A stretch of DNA of 64,000 nt from Algoriphagus formosus (GTDB lineage: Bacteria; Bacteroidota; Bacteroidia; Cytophagales; Cyclobacteriaceae): positions 992,001 to 1,056,000 of the forward strand of contig NZ_NIUC01000001.1 of the NCBI RefSeq assembly GCF_002807035.1, written 5' to 3'. This document shows, piece by piece, positions 25,930-34,793 of this stretch. The position numbers and the translations under genes are program-made. Each line of letters begins with the position of its first letter. The stretch's first letter is position 1. The notes below the pieces were generated by a model. The model saw nothing but the letters and a program-made list of their open reading frames with translations, searched no databases and was not told the DNA's origin.

Positions 25930-28092
25930 TTATCTGATGAATAGCATCTCACGGTATTTCACCAATGGCCAGCTTTCATCATCCACAAGAAGTTCAAGTT
26001 TATCGACCGCATAGCGGATTTGATCAAAGAAGGCCTCTTTTACCTCTTTCTGATATCCTTTTGCCCGCTTCACGATATCCTCTTCCTTGTTGAGTTTTCG
26101 ACGGGCATCGATCATGGCATTTACATTTGACTTCACAGCTTCGATATGACGGGACACATCTTTGATAGTCTCGATAGCAGCGGAGTTGTCAAGTCCAAGG
26201 CCCTTCATTCCATTCGCATTTTCGATGAGCTTATTTTGATACAAAATTGCAGTAGGAATCACGTGATTCAATGCCAAATCACCCATTACACGACTTTCGA
26301 TCTGCACCTTCTTGATGAAGTCTTCAAGCATAATCTCATGGCGTGCATGAATTTCCAACTCATTCATCACATTGTGTCTTGAGTAGAGCTCTTTTGTCTC
26401 TTTTTTCATGTAGACGTCCAATGCATCAGCTGTATTTTTCAAGTTAGATAGTCCGCGCTTTGCAGCTTCTTTCTCCCACTCTTCAGAATATCCATCACCT
26501 TCGAATCGGATTTTCTTGGAATCCTTGATGTATTTACGAAGCACATTGACGATTGCGATCTTCTTTTCTTTTCCGGATGCGATCTCCTTCTCAATGTCTT
26601 TCATCATCTGACGAAGTACTTCAGCCACAATCACGTTCAAGGTAGCCATTGGGCCTGCGGAGTTGGCACTTGAACCTACTGCACGGAACTCAAACTTATT
26701 TCCTGTAAATGCAAATGGAGAAGTTCTGTTTCTATCGGTATTGTCAAGGATGATTTCAGGAATCTTGGAGATACCCAACTTCATGTACATGTTATCACCC
26801 TTCTCGATTTTGATATTTCCGTTTTTCTCAAGCTCATCCAATACAGATGTCAGGGTCTCACCCAAGAATACAGAAATAATTGCCGGAGGAGCTTCATTGG
26901 CACCCAAACGGAAATCGTTTCCTGCCGATGCAATGCTAGCTCTTAGCAAATCCGAATGATCGTAAACTGCTTTCACTGTAGCCACCAAGAAAGTCAAAAA
27001 CTGGAGATTCTCTCTTGCTGAGTTGCTAGGCTGGAAAAGATTCACACCGGTATCTGTAATTAGAGACCAGTTATTGTGCTTACCGGATCCATTTACTCCT
27101 GCGAAAGGCTTCTCATGGAAAAGTACTTTCAAGCCATGCTTCTCAGCTACTTTATCCATTAGATCCATCAACAATTGATTGTGATCTACGGCCTTGTTGA
27201 TTTCTTCGAATACTGGTGCTACTTCGAATTGACCTGGAGCTACCTCATTGTGTCTGGTAGAAACCGGAATACCCAATTTGTGCGCTTCGATTTCAAAATC
27301 CACCATGAAGTCTTTCACGCGGGTAGGAATCGAACCGAAATAATGATCTTCCAATTGCTGACCTCTAGCAGGATTATGGCCAAATACGGTTCGGCCTGCC
27401 ATTACCAAATCAGGTCTTGCTGAGAAAAGAGCCTTATCGATCACAAAATACTCCTGCTCTACCCCCAAAGATGGAGACACTTTTCGAACATTTCTATCAA
27501 ATAACTGGCAAATAGCAACGGCTGCATCATTCACCGCCTCGAGTGACTTAAGAAGAGGAGTCTTGTAATCTAGCGCTTCTCCTGTGTAAGACACAAAGAT
27601 GGTTGGAATACAAAGCGTCTTCTCAAAGATGAAAATCGGAGAAGAAGGGTCCCATGCTGTATACCCTCGTGCTTCGAAAGTAGATCTAATACCACCATTT
27701 GGGAATGAAGAGGCATCCGGCTCTTGCTGAACAAGCGCTGAACCTTTAAATTTTTCAAGACCGGCATGAGCATCAAAAAACGAATCATGCTTTTCAGCGG
27801 TAGATCCGGTCAATGGCTGGAACCAGTGAGTGTAGTGTGTGACTCCTTTAGAAAGAGCCCAAGTTTTGACTGCTGATGCAACCTCCTCGGCTGTTGCGGA
27901 GTCAATTTTGGAACCTTTATCAACCGCCTCCATTACTTTCTTATATACAGAAGGTGCAAGGGATTGCTTCATTTGGTTCAAACCAAAAACGTTTGTACCA
28001 AAAAAGTCAGAGATTTTTAAAGCTGGAGCTTCAACTTTCACTCTTGGCCTGGACTGAACCATTGCCAATGCTTGTTGTCTTAATGTTGCCAT
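25930..28092 (-). CDS. glnN: Type III glutamine synthetase (GSIII)
   Basis: 720 residues from the ATG at 28092 (MATLRQQALAMVQSRPRVKV). A longer in-frame start at 28173 is rejected because a -7 promoter element (28125-28132) lies inside that extension and because GSIII proteins begin like this. The length matches GSIII (about 700-730), much larger than GSI. Family signatures include KISDFFGTNVFGLNQMKQ, GVEQEYFVID (catalytic Glu cluster), FEIEAHKLGIPVSTRHNEVAPGQFE (read as two adjoining motifs), VNGSGKHNNWSL and NRTSPFAFTGNKFEFRAVGS. It makes glutamine from glutamate, ammonia and ATP in the cytoplasm. It is monocistronic with its own terminator. Confidence 0.95.
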   Translation of the reverse strand: MATLRQQALAMVQSRPRVKVEAPALKISDFFGTNVFGLNQMKQSLAPSVYKKVMEAVDKGSKIDSATAEEVASAVKTWALSKGVTHYTHWFQPLTGSTAEKHDSFFDAHAGLEKFKGSALVQQEPDASSFPNGGIRSTFEARGYTAWDPSSPIFIFEKTLCIPTIFVSYTGEALDYKTPLLKSLEAVNDAAVAICQLFDRNVRKVSPSLGVEQEYFVIDKALFSARPDLVMAGRTVFGHNPARGQQLEDHYFGSIPTRVKDFMVDFEIEAHKLGIPVSTRHNEVAPGQFEVAPVFEEINKAVDHNQLLMDLMDKVAEKHGLKVLFHEKPFAGVNGSGKHNNWSLITDTGVNLFQPSNSARENLQFLTFLVATVKAVYDHSDLLRASIASAGNDFRLGANEAPPAIISVFLGETLTSVLDELEKNGNIKIEKGDNMYMKLGISKIPEIILDNTDRNRTSPFAFTGNKFEFRAVGSSANSAGPMATLNVIVAEVLRQMMKDIEKEIASGKEKKIAIVNVLRKYIKDSKKIRFEGDGYSEEWEKEAAKRGLSNLKNTADALDVYMKKETKELYSRHNVMNELEIHARHEIMLEDFIKKVQIESRVMGDLALNHVIPTAILYQNKLIENANGMKGLGLDNSAAIETIKDVSRHIEAVKSNVNAMIDARRKLNKEEDIVKRAKGYQKEVKEAFFDQIRYAVDKLELLVDDESWPLVKYREMLFIR

Positions 28093-28124
28093 ATCTACAA
28101 GTATGTGGTTTAAATTTACACCAA

Positions 28125-28132
28125 CAAAAATA
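28125..28132 (-). promoter_or_regulatory. Bacteroidota -7 element of glnN
   Basis: The minus strand reads TATTTTTG, matching TAnnTTTG. The predicted transcription start near 28121 gives a leader of about 29 bases before the ATG at 28092, which supports that start codon. The -33 region is T-rich but has no exact TTTG. Confidence 0.45.
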
Positions 28133-28270
28133 GGAAAATACTGACTTGAAAAAGCTTTCGGCCTATTTTTCATCTAGATTTTTGAAAAATTTATACTTTT
28201 TTCAAGGAAATAAGCTTTTTAAACACCCAAATCCTGAAAAATCATGAATTTTGGAGACTTTTTTACCAAA

Positions 28271-28301
28271 ATTGAAAAGAAGGTAAGATTACTTACCTTT
28301 G
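28271..28301 (+). promoter_or_regulatory. Bacteroidota-type promoter of mtaB
   Basis: ATTG at 28271-28274 is separated by exactly 19 bases from TACCTTTG at 28294-28301, matching the TTTG-N19-TAnnTTTG arrangement. The predicted start of transcription near 28305 leaves about 22 bases of leader before the GTG at 28327. Confidence 0.6.
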
Positions 28302-28326
28302 CAGCTTCATTATCAAGGGGAAAATT

Positions 28327-29646
28327 GTGAAAAAGGTAGCCTTTTATACATTAGGATGTAAGCTGAATTTCTCAGAGACTTCCACTATTAGCCGTCAGTT
28401 TGAAGATCGAGGCTTTCAAAAGGTGGATTTCCAGGAGAATCCGGACATTTTCATCATCAACACTTGCTCTGTCACCGAGAATGCGGACAAGAAGTGTAAA
28501 AAGATTGTCAAGGAAGCCAAAAAGATTTCCCCTGATTCCTATGTGGCTATCATCGGATGCTATGCCCAATTAAAGCCTCGTGAAATCTCAGAGATTAAAG
28601 GTGTGGATGCTGTCTTGGGAGCAGCTGAGAAATTCCGACTTCACGAATTGCTCGGCGACTTTGCCAAGGAGCAGGAAGCAAAAGTACTTGCAAGCGAAAT
28701 CACTGAGGCTAAATCATTCAATAATGCCTACTCGATCAATGATCGCACCCGGACTTTCTTGAAAGTTCAAGATGGCTGCAATTATGGTTGCGCATTTTGC
28801 ACCATTCCCCTCGCACGTGGCAAAAGCCGAAGCAACACCATCGCCTCGGTATTGGAGTCTGCGCGAGAGATTGCCTCGACAGATGTAAAGGAAGTGGTTT
28901 TAACTGGGGTTAATATCGGGGATTTCGGAATCGTGGAAGGCAAGCGACAGGAACGCTTTGCAGATTTGGTTTTTGCCTTGGATCAAGTCGATGGAATTGA
29001 CCGTTTCCGAATCTCATCCATTGAGCCCAACCTGCTAACGAATGAGATCATTGAGTTTGTTTCCAGATCCGAGCGCTTTGTTCCTCATTTCCATATTCCA
29101 CTGCAATCCGGGTCCAATACCATTCTTCGGAAAATGGGAAGACGTTATTTACGGGAACTTTATGAAGACCGTGTCAGCAAAATCAAGACGCTCATGCCGC
29201 ATGCATGTATCGGAGTCGATGTGATCGTCGGATTTCCGGGCGAGACTGATGAGCTTTTCCTCGAAACCTACAATTTCCTGAACGATTTGGATATCTCCTA
29301 CCTCCATGTGTTCACCTATTCCGAGCGTGCTAATACCCGTGCAGTTGAAATGGATGGCGTGGTTCCGATGAAAAAGCGAAACGAGCGGTCAAAAATGCTC
29401 CGAATTTTATCAGAAAAGAAAAGAAGGAAGTTCTACGAAGAAAATCTAGGAAAAACCTTTACAGTGCTTTTCGAAGAGGATATTGACAGAGGAAAAATGC
29501 ATGGCTTCACCGAAAATTACATTCGCGTAGCAGCAAAGTACGATCCGATGCTTATCAATGAGACCAAGCTAGTAACGCTTGATTACATCAATGATGCCGG
29601 TAATGTCGAGGTATTGGAGCCAGAGATGGTTTATGAGAAGCATTAA
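28327..29646 (+). CDS. mtaB: tRNA t(6)A37 methylthiotransferase MtaB
   Basis: 439 residues from a GTG start. It is a radical SAM methylthiotransferase: N-terminal UPF0004 cluster cysteines Cys11 (TLGCKLNFSE), Cys47 (NTCSVTENAD) and Cys78 (IGCYAQL); radical SAM motif Cys151-x3-Cys155-x2-Cys158 (CNYGCAFCTIPLARGKSRS); C-terminal TRAM-like region (about 370-430). The C-KLN start and RSR segment fit MtaB rather than MiaB or RimO. It adds a methylthio group to t6A at position 37 of ANN-decoding tRNAs. The gene is monocistronic with a good promoter. Confidence 0.92.
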   Translation: MKKVAFYTLGCKLNFSETSTISRQFEDRGFQKVDFQENPDIFIINTCSVTENADKKCKKIVKEAKKISPDSYVAIIGCYAQLKPREISEIKGVDAVLGAAEKFRLHELLGDFAKEQEAKVLASEITEAKSFNNAYSINDRTRTFLKVQDGCNYGCAFCTIPLARGKSRSNTIASVLESAREIASTDVKEVVLTGVNIGDFGIVEGKRQERFADLVFALDQVDGIDRFRISSIEPNLLTNEIIEFVSRSERFVPHFHIPLQSGSNTILRKMGRRYLRELYEDRVSKIKTLMPHACIGVDVIVGFPGETDELFLETYNFLNDLDISYLHVFTYSERANTRAVEMDGVVPMKKRNERSKMLRILSEKKRRKFYEENLGKTFTVLFEEDIDRGKMHGFTENYIRVAAKYDPMLINETKLVTLDYINDAGNVEVLEPEMVYEKH

Positions 29647-29660
29647 AGCCTCAAGAAAAG

Positions 29661-29948
29661 TTAAAGCCAAGATTGTGGATCCCCAGCGGTAGGAAAAACT
29701 CCCAAAACTATGATTTGGTAACCTTCTACGACAAAATGGATTGAGACTGGAAATATAGACAAAAAAGCGACCCTGAAGTTTTTATAATGTACTTAGTAGG
29801 AAAACGGTGCTTGTATAATTAGACCTAATTTATTTTCAAAATCCTCAATAAACTTATCTCCCAAACCCAAAACTTTTTCTTCATACCAAAAAAATATTTT
29901 TTCCAGGTCCCCTTAGGCCTCAGGTTTAATTAGAACCTGGTACTTCAT
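29661..29948 (-). pseudogene. RelE/ParE-type toxin gene inactivated by two in-frame stops
   Basis: Starting at the ATG at 29948, 4 bp after the antitoxin stop, one 96-codon frame runs to a TAA at 29661-29663. It encodes a recognisable RelE/ParE toxin: MKYQVLIKPEA, then GDLEKIFFWYEEKVLGLGDK and FIEDFENKLGLIIQAPFSY, then VHYKNFRVAFLSIFPVSIHF and VVEGYQIIVLGVFPTAGD. The frame is interrupted by TAA at codon 12 (29913-29915) and TAA at codon 52 (29793-29795). There is no frameshift and the length is the usual one, so the decay is recent, by point mutation. A functional toxin is unlikely unless the stops are read through. Confidence 0.85.
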
Positions 29949-29952
29949 CCCC

Positions 29953-30171
29953 TTACTTTTTTAATTTTGCTTTTACTTCATGCCATGTTTTTCCTTCTTC
30001 AGGATTATTTAGATGATTTTGGTAGCGTTCTTCCAATTGATCTAATTGCTCTCTAGAAAAATCTGAAACTTGATCCTTTGGCAACAAAATGGAATAAACG
30101 AGTCTCAGCAAATCCTCATCTGCGCCGTCGATCAAATGGTGCAACTCTTTTCGAATAGTTAAATTTTCCAT
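29953..30171 (-). CDS. Addiction-module antitoxin-like protein (partner of the broken toxin)
   Basis: 72 residues, charged and helical, ending NNPEEGKTWHEVKAKLKK. The GxTWxEVKxxL-like tail is typical of short antitoxins (PF09720-like) encoded directly upstream of RelE/ParE toxins. The reading frame is intact. In such modules the antitoxin C-terminus binds and blocks the toxin; here the toxin gene 4 bp downstream carries two stops, so this may be a leftover antitoxin. It could still protect against a homologous toxin elsewhere. The stretch 30172-30454 upstream holds no gene. Confidence 0.75.
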   Translation of the reverse strand: MENLTIRKELHHLIDGADEDLLRLVYSILLPKDQVSDFSREQLDQLEERYQNHLNNPEEGKTWHEVKAKLKK

Positions 30172-30454
30172 AACATATTAAAAATACAAAATTCCTTTTA
30201 TTCCTAAAGCCCAATATTTATGATTCATCGATTTTCCGACATTGATTCAAAATGGTCAGGATAATCGAAAAGCTCAGTAACCGACCACCCACATCCCTTA
30301 GGAAGGAAGCTAAGGCTATTCGAAAGTAAAACTCAACCCTATCTCTATTCTTAGAGTCAAAAAATAATTCCGAATTTTGATTTCAACTTTTACTTAATTC
30401 GCTTCCTTTCCATTCAAAATTCCCTAATTTGAGATCAATAAAACCCTACTTTTT

Positions 30455-32470
30455 GTGAGCAAAAACACCTTAGCATTAATCCAAGACGAATCCTGGCTTG
30501 AGCCTTTTGCAGATAAGATTCAGGAGCGAACTGACCGCTTTTATAAAGCAATTCATGAAATCGAGCAGGCCATGGGTAGCATACTCGAGTTTGCCAATTT
30601 CCACCAATACTATGGCGTCCACTGGGAACCCGTCCGCAGAGGTTGGGTATACCGGGAATGGGCTCCAGCTGCCAGACAATTGTTTCTGATGGGTGACTTC
30701 AACTGGTGGGATCGAGAGTCTCACCCCATGAAGCGCAATCACCGTGGCGATTGGGAGATTTTCCTGCCTTTTGAGCAATACAAGCACACTTTCGTGCATC
30801 AGAGTAAAATAAAAGTACGTGTCATCGATGCCAAAGGCCGGGACTTGGATCGAATTCCTGCCTATACGCGTCGAGTCGTGCAGGATACCGAGACGCATGA
30901 CTTCACAGCCCAACTTTGGTTTCCGGAGAAGGAATTCCGCTGGACAGATGAAAACTTCCACCTCGATGAAGCTGCTGGTATGCCCCTGATCTATGAATGC
31001 CACGTAGGAATGGCTCAAGAAAAGGCGGGAGTTGGTACTTATCGAGAATTTGAAGAGCATACCCTGCCCAGAATAAAAGCGTCGGGATATAATGCCATTC
31101 AGATGATGGCCATCATGGAGCATCCCTATTACGGTTCCTTTGGCTATCATGTCTCCAACTTCTTTGCGCCCTCGTCTCGATTTGGCACTCCGGAGGAACT
31201 CAAGTCCCTGATTAATACCGCGCACGAAATGGGCATCGCGGTGATCATGGACATCGTACACTCTCATGCGGTCAAAAATGTGAATGAAGGCCTGAATGAG
31301 TTTGACGGAAGCGACCATCAGTATTTTCACCCCGGTAGCAGAGGCTATCATGAAGGATGGGATTCCAAGCTTTTTGACTATGGCAAGTGGGAAGTGCAGC
31401 AGTTTCTCCTCTCCAATATCCGCTATTGGATGGAGGAGTTTCACTTTGACGGGTTCCGCTTTGATGGGGCGACCTCTATGCTTTATCATCATCATGGACA
31501 TGTGAGTTTTGATTCGGGAGAAAAATATTTCGATGAGGGTGTCGATCAGGATGCGCTTCTTTACTTTCAGCTTGCCAATACTCTCATCCACTTACTGAAA
31601 AATCGAGCAATATCAATCGCAGAGGAAGTCAGTGGGATGCCTGGACTCTGCCGAAAAGTCGAAGACGGAGGAATTGGCTTCGACTTCCGGCTAGCGATGG
31701 GAATTCCCGACTTCTGGATCAAGACGCTCAAACACAAAACCGACGAACAATGGGATCTATTTGAGCTTTGGCATGAGCTTACCAACCGGCCCAAAAAAGA
31801 AAAATCCATAGCCTATGCAGAGAGCCACGATCAGGCACTGGTGGGGGATAAAAGCATAGCATTCTGGCTTATGGACAAGGAAATGTACACTTCCATGTCG
31901 GTATTGGAGCAAAACCTAGTCGTGGATCGGGGAATAGCCTTGCACAAAATGATCCGCATGATTACCCTTTCCCTGGGTGGTGAAGGTTATTTGAATTTTA
32001 TCGGAAATGAATTCGGTCATCCGGAGTGGGTGGACTTCCCACGGGAAGGAAATAACTGGAGCTACCAATACGCGAGAAGACAATGGTCGCTGGCCGACAC
32101 TCCCCATCTTCGCTATGCCCAACTCTACGCTTGGGATCAAGTCATCATCCAACTGATCAAAGACCACCATTTACTCCAGTCAGGTCCCGCCACGCAACTC
32201 TATCTAGAGCCTGATAAAAAGATTCTAGCCTATAAGCGGGGTGACTTGGTTTTTGTGTACTCCTTCCACCCGACCGAGTCCTATTTTGGGCAGAAGATTC
32301 GATTTCCCGAGCCTGGCAGCTATCAGATTATTCTTGATTCAGACCAGCAGGAATATGGAGGTTTTGCACGGCTGGATCAGCAAGTAATCTATCAGACGGA
32401 TAAAAACCAGGAAGTAAGCCTATACCTTCCAAATCGAACGATGATGGTGCTGAAAAAAAATAAAAAGTGA
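30455..32470 (+). CDS. glgB: 1,4-alpha-glucan (glycogen) branching enzyme, eukaryote-like GH13_8 type
   Basis: 671 residues from a GTG start. An N-terminal CBM48-like domain (about 50-150, HWEPVRRGWVYREWAPAA, then MGDFNWW) precedes the GH13 barrel. Catalytic residues are Asp337 (FDGFRFDGATSMLYHHHG), Glu390 (SIAEEVSGMPGL) and Asp459 (AESHDQALVGDKS). The YHHHG and SGMPGLCR contexts resemble the branching enzymes of eukaryotes and Bacteroidota more than the E. coli type. It cuts alpha-1,4 chains and re-attaches them by alpha-1,6 links. No glgA/glgC neighbours are in this window; alpha-1,4 chains from the amylosucrase at 8826 are a possible substrate (inference). Confidence 0.94.
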   Translation: MSKNTLALIQDESWLEPFADKIQERTDRFYKAIHEIEQAMGSILEFANFHQYYGVHWEPVRRGWVYREWAPAARQLFLMGDFNWWDRESHPMKRNHRGDWEIFLPFEQYKHTFVHQSKIKVRVIDAKGRDLDRIPAYTRRVVQDTETHDFTAQLWFPEKEFRWTDENFHLDEAAGMPLIYECHVGMAQEKAGVGTYREFEEHTLPRIKASGYNAIQMMAIMEHPYYGSFGYHVSNFFAPSSRFGTPEELKSLINTAHEMGIAVIMDIVHSHAVKNVNEGLNEFDGSDHQYFHPGSRGYHEGWDSKLFDYGKWEVQQFLLSNIRYWMEEFHFDGFRFDGATSMLYHHHGHVSFDSGEKYFDEGVDQDALLYFQLANTLIHLLKNRAISIAEEVSGMPGLCRKVEDGGIGFDFRLAMGIPDFWIKTLKHKTDEQWDLFELWHELTNRPKKEKSIAYAESHDQALVGDKSIAFWLMDKEMYTSMSVLEQNLVVDRGIALHKMIRMITLSLGGEGYLNFIGNEFGHPEWVDFPREGNNWSYQYARRQWSLADTPHLRYAQLYAWDQVIIQLIKDHHLLQSGPATQLYLEPDKKILAYKRGDLVFVYSFHPTESYFGQKIRFPEPGSYQIILDSDQQEYGGFARLDQQVIYQTDKNQEVSLYLPNRTMMVLKKNKK

Positions 32471-32547
32471 GAAAGTTGAGTTAATCATGTGTTTATCGTG
32501 GAATTAACAAATTCAAACTAAAATTAGTTGATAATCTGGAGAAAAAT

Positions 32548-33159
32548 ATGAGGAAATTAAATACTGCATTGTTTATTGCTTATTTGTTTTATTCATGCAG
32601 TAATGAGGTTAAAACAGTTTCTGATAGTTTGGTAAATAAAGATCCAGAAAGTTATAGTATTAAAGAAGAATCTAAAATAATACCCCTGAATAGTAAAAAA
32701 GAAGTTTTTTCTAAAAGTTTAATTGGCAAAAATACTCTTGATATAGAACAGATAGGTTGGTTTAATTGTAAGGGTTCAGTAATAGATTCTCCGGATAGCA
32801 GCATAAACTATGCTGTTTCTCAATTTGCAAAATCACAAAATGAATGTATGAATGGAAAAGGGAAGGTAGTTCTTAAAAAACTTCTTTATAGAAAGAATGG
32901 TAGAGCCATTTTTGAAGTGATTGATGAAATTAATATTGACATAAAATTCCCTGAAAAATATTTTAGTTGGACAACATGTATGGTAGGTGGAGCAATAAGT
33001 AGCAAGATTTTTTTAATAGAATTCAAAGACCAACGGCAAGAAAAGTTGACTGAAATATACAATTTATGGAGAATAGATATGCAAGTCGGAAAGTTTGTGA
33101 AAGAAGGAGATATTAAAAGTGTCACCTGTATTAATCCTGACTACTCCGAAGGATTATAG
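32548..33159 (+). CDS. AT-rich putative lipoprotein, truncated by a frameshift
   Basis: 203 residues with a short export signal ending LFYSC (Cys17). No domain is recognised. The sequence is markedly more AT-rich than its neighbours (many AAA, ATT and TTA codons), suggesting acquired DNA. The frame stops at 33157-33159 in ...DYSEGL. The next frame, from 33153, continues directly with IIDSYGKPVFLKNNLPDGL to a stop at 33362. One missing base, for example a G in GGG near 33151, would join both parts into about 271 residues. The product is therefore probably a truncated version of a longer protein, or the base is missing only in the sequence data. Confidence 0.6.
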   Translation: MRKLNTALFIAYLFYSCSNEVKTVSDSLVNKDPESYSIKEESKIIPLNSKKEVFSKSLIGKNTLDIEQIGWFNCKGSVIDSPDSSINYAVSQFAKSQNECMNGKGKVVLKKLLYRKNGRAIFEVIDEINIDIKFPEKYFSWTTCMVGGAISSKIFLIEFKDQRQEKLTEIYNLWRIDMQVGKFVKEGDIKSVTCINPDYSEGL

Positions 33160-33362
33160 ATTCTTATGGTAAACCAGTGTTTTTGAAAAACAATCTTCCT
33201 GATGGCCTGAAAGAAGAAAAGATCTCGATTAATACTAGTTACAATCTGAATCCTGGAAAATCGAATCAAATCGAATATGAAATAAGCCCTCAAAGCGATC
33301 AATTTGATCCATGGATTGAAACAAAGAAATTAACCTTTGAGTGGAATGGACATAGATTTTAA
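33153..33362 (+). pseudogene. Out-of-frame C-terminal remainder of the lipoprotein gene
   Basis: In the frame shifted relative to the preceding gene this reads IIDSYGKPVFLKNN, then LPDGLKEEKISINTSYNLNP and ends LTFEWNGHRF before a stop. It has no start codon or signal of its own (a GTG at 33177 is possible but lies mid-domain). The phrase DSYGKPVFLKN reads like a natural continuation of the upstream protein. Confidence 0.5.
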
Positions 33363-33395
33363 AGAATCCAGTAAATAATGTACCAATCTCAATTT

Positions 33396-33782
33396 CTACA
33401 AATCCAACCCCCTTACCCATTTTTCAGCTTCTGCTTCTTTCTCAAAAATTTTATAAGGGACGGGCTGTTTTTGGAGGGAAAATATAACTCGCAATACCGC
33501 ACGAATGACTTTATTCGGAATCACATAAGCCGTCCCTTGACAATAATCCTGCATTAAACCACGATTTTCCCGGAGCCAATCAGCCTGCATTCGCTGATGC
33601 GACAAGGCGGGGATCCCTGCCTCCCGTGCATCAAAAATTATGGCCAGTTTTTTTTTATGACGATAGCAATCCCGAGTTTGGGATAGGTAACGTTGGAAAT
33701 TCTCATCCGTACTTTTTTCGCCTGTAAAGCGAATCCGTATCAGCGGAAACTCTGATTCATCGATGGTGGCGTAGTCATTCAT
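33396..33782 (-). CDS. Small cytoplasmic protein, possibly STAS/SpoIIAA-like
   Basis: 128 residues from the ATG at 33782 (MNDYATIDESEFPLIRIRFT). The longer in-frame start at 33932 would add 50 residues of poor character and nearly reach the divergent rluF gene, so it is not preferred. The pattern is beta-strand, helix (TDENFQRYLSQTRDCYRHKK), then LAIIFDAREAGIPALSHQRM and a C-terminal helix. This pattern resembles the STAS/SpoIIAA-like single-domain proteins seen in Bacteroidota. The function is unknown, and no kinase or sigma partner is next to it. It is divergent from rluF with about 170 bp between starts. Confidence 0.6.
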   Translation of the reverse strand: MNDYATIDESEFPLIRIRFTGEKSTDENFQRYLSQTRDCYRHKKKLAIIFDAREAGIPALSHQRMQADWLRENRGLMQDYCQGTAYVIPNKVIRAVLRVIFSLQKQPVPYKIFEKEAEAEKWVRGLDL

Positions 33783-33950
33783 GAGAAGATAACTGACTGA
33801 TGGCGAAAGGGTTTTTGATAACTTATCGATTCTAATAAAACAGCTTTCTCTACCTGTTTTTTTTGAAAATGAACCGGAAAAAAGCCACGTCCTTTTTCCA
33901 ATTCGAAGCTCCTTGCGATATTGCCAGTCCAAAAAATTTCAATCACTAGT

Positions 33951-34709
33951 ATGTCGGATGCAGAAGCTACTCGAATCAATAAATACCTCAGCGAATTGGG
34001 CTACTGTTCCAGGCGTGCGGCCGACAAGTTGATAGAAGCTGGACGCATCACCATCAACGGGGAAAAGCCCGAGATGGGCACCAAGGTTCAAAAGGGAGAC
34101 ATCATCCGAGTGGATGGGAAGCGAATAGATGATTCGGGAGAAAAACCGGTTTATTTAGCTTTCAACAAGCCGGTGGGTATAGTCTGTACCACAGACACAC
34201 GGGTTGAAAAAGACAATATCATCGATTACATCAATTACCCCAGTCGCATCTTTCCTATTGGAAGGCTCGATAAGCCTAGTGAAGGCCTCATCCTGCTAAC
34301 CAATGATGGAGACATTGTTAATAAAATCCTCCGAGCCAAAAACAACCACGAAAAGGAATACATCGTCACGGTCAATCGGCCGATCACTCCAGAGTTTATC
34401 AAAAAAATGGGATCCGGAGTTCCTATCTTGGATACAGTGACTCGAAAATGCCATGTCGAAAAGATGAGTCGAAATCAATTTCGAATTATTTTGACTCAGG
34501 GACTCAACAGACAAATTCGTAGAATGTGTACCTACCTGGGATACTCCGTTACCAAACTCAAAAGAGTGCGAATTATGAATATTTCTCTGGACCTTCCTAT
34601 CGGAAAATGGCGGGATTTGACCGAAAAGGAATTAGCAGAATTGAATGTCCTGATAGCAGATTCATCCAAGACTTTTGATCCTAGCGAGGCAGAGGAGGAT
34701 TGGAATTAA
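33951..34709 (+). CDS. rluF: 23S rRNA pseudouridine(2604) synthase RluF-like
   Basis: 252 residues from the ATG at 33951 ([20 protein letters not shown]); a TTG at 33921 in frame is less likely. An S4 RNA-binding domain covers about residues 7-65 ([20 protein letters not shown]). The catalytic domain has the RluB/E/F motif [20 protein letters not shown] with the catalytic Asp in GRLDK. Later motifs [22 protein letters not shown] and [13 protein letters not shown] closely follow RluF. It isomerises uridine to pseudouridine in 23S rRNA. RluB is the alternative, but [11 protein letters not shown] and the [12 protein letters not shown] segment favour RluF. Confidence 0.9.
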   Translation: MSDAEATRINKYLSELGYCSRRAADKLIEAGRITINGEKPEMGTKVQKGDIIRVDGKRIDDSGEKPVYLAFNKPVGIVCTTDTRVEKDNIIDYINYPSRIFPIGRLDKPSEGLILLTNDGDIVNKILRAKNNHEKEYIVTVNRPITPEFIKKMGSGVPILDTVTRKCHVEKMSRNQFRIILTQGLNRQIRRMCTYLGYSVTKLKRVRIMNISLDLPIGKWRDLTEKELAELNVLIADSSKTFDPSEAEEDWN

Positions 34710-34721
34710 CATGTTGATTGA

Positions 34722-34756
34722 CCGATGTCCGATGTCCGATGTCAGATCCGACATCG
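34722..34756. repeat. Tandem CCGATGT repeat with inverted copy
   Basis: Three head-to-tail copies of CCGATGT (34722-34742) are followed after a few bases by the inverted copy GACATCG, so CGATGTC can pair with GACATCG. It lies between rluF and the ATP-grasp gene and may act as a weak terminator or be a small intergenic repeat. No T run follows. Confidence 0.55.
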
Positions 34757-34793
34757 CGGACAAGTGTCCTATGAAACTTTAACCTAGATATAC

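Noticed and set aside
28092..28173. N-terminal extension of glutamine synthetase
   Set aside because: A promoter element lies within the extension, and the family starts at the internal ATG.
29661..29948. A frameshift in the toxin gene
   Set aside because: Recounting the run of seven T on the minus strand keeps one frame throughout; the only lesions are two in-frame stops.
30476..31591. Long open frame of 371 codons on the minus strand
   Set aside because: It lies entirely antisense to the well-supported branching enzyme gene and has no family resemblance; it is a shadow frame.
34722..34756. CCGATGT tandem repeat as a CRISPR array
   Set aside because: Units are 7 bp without spacers, and no cas genes are present.
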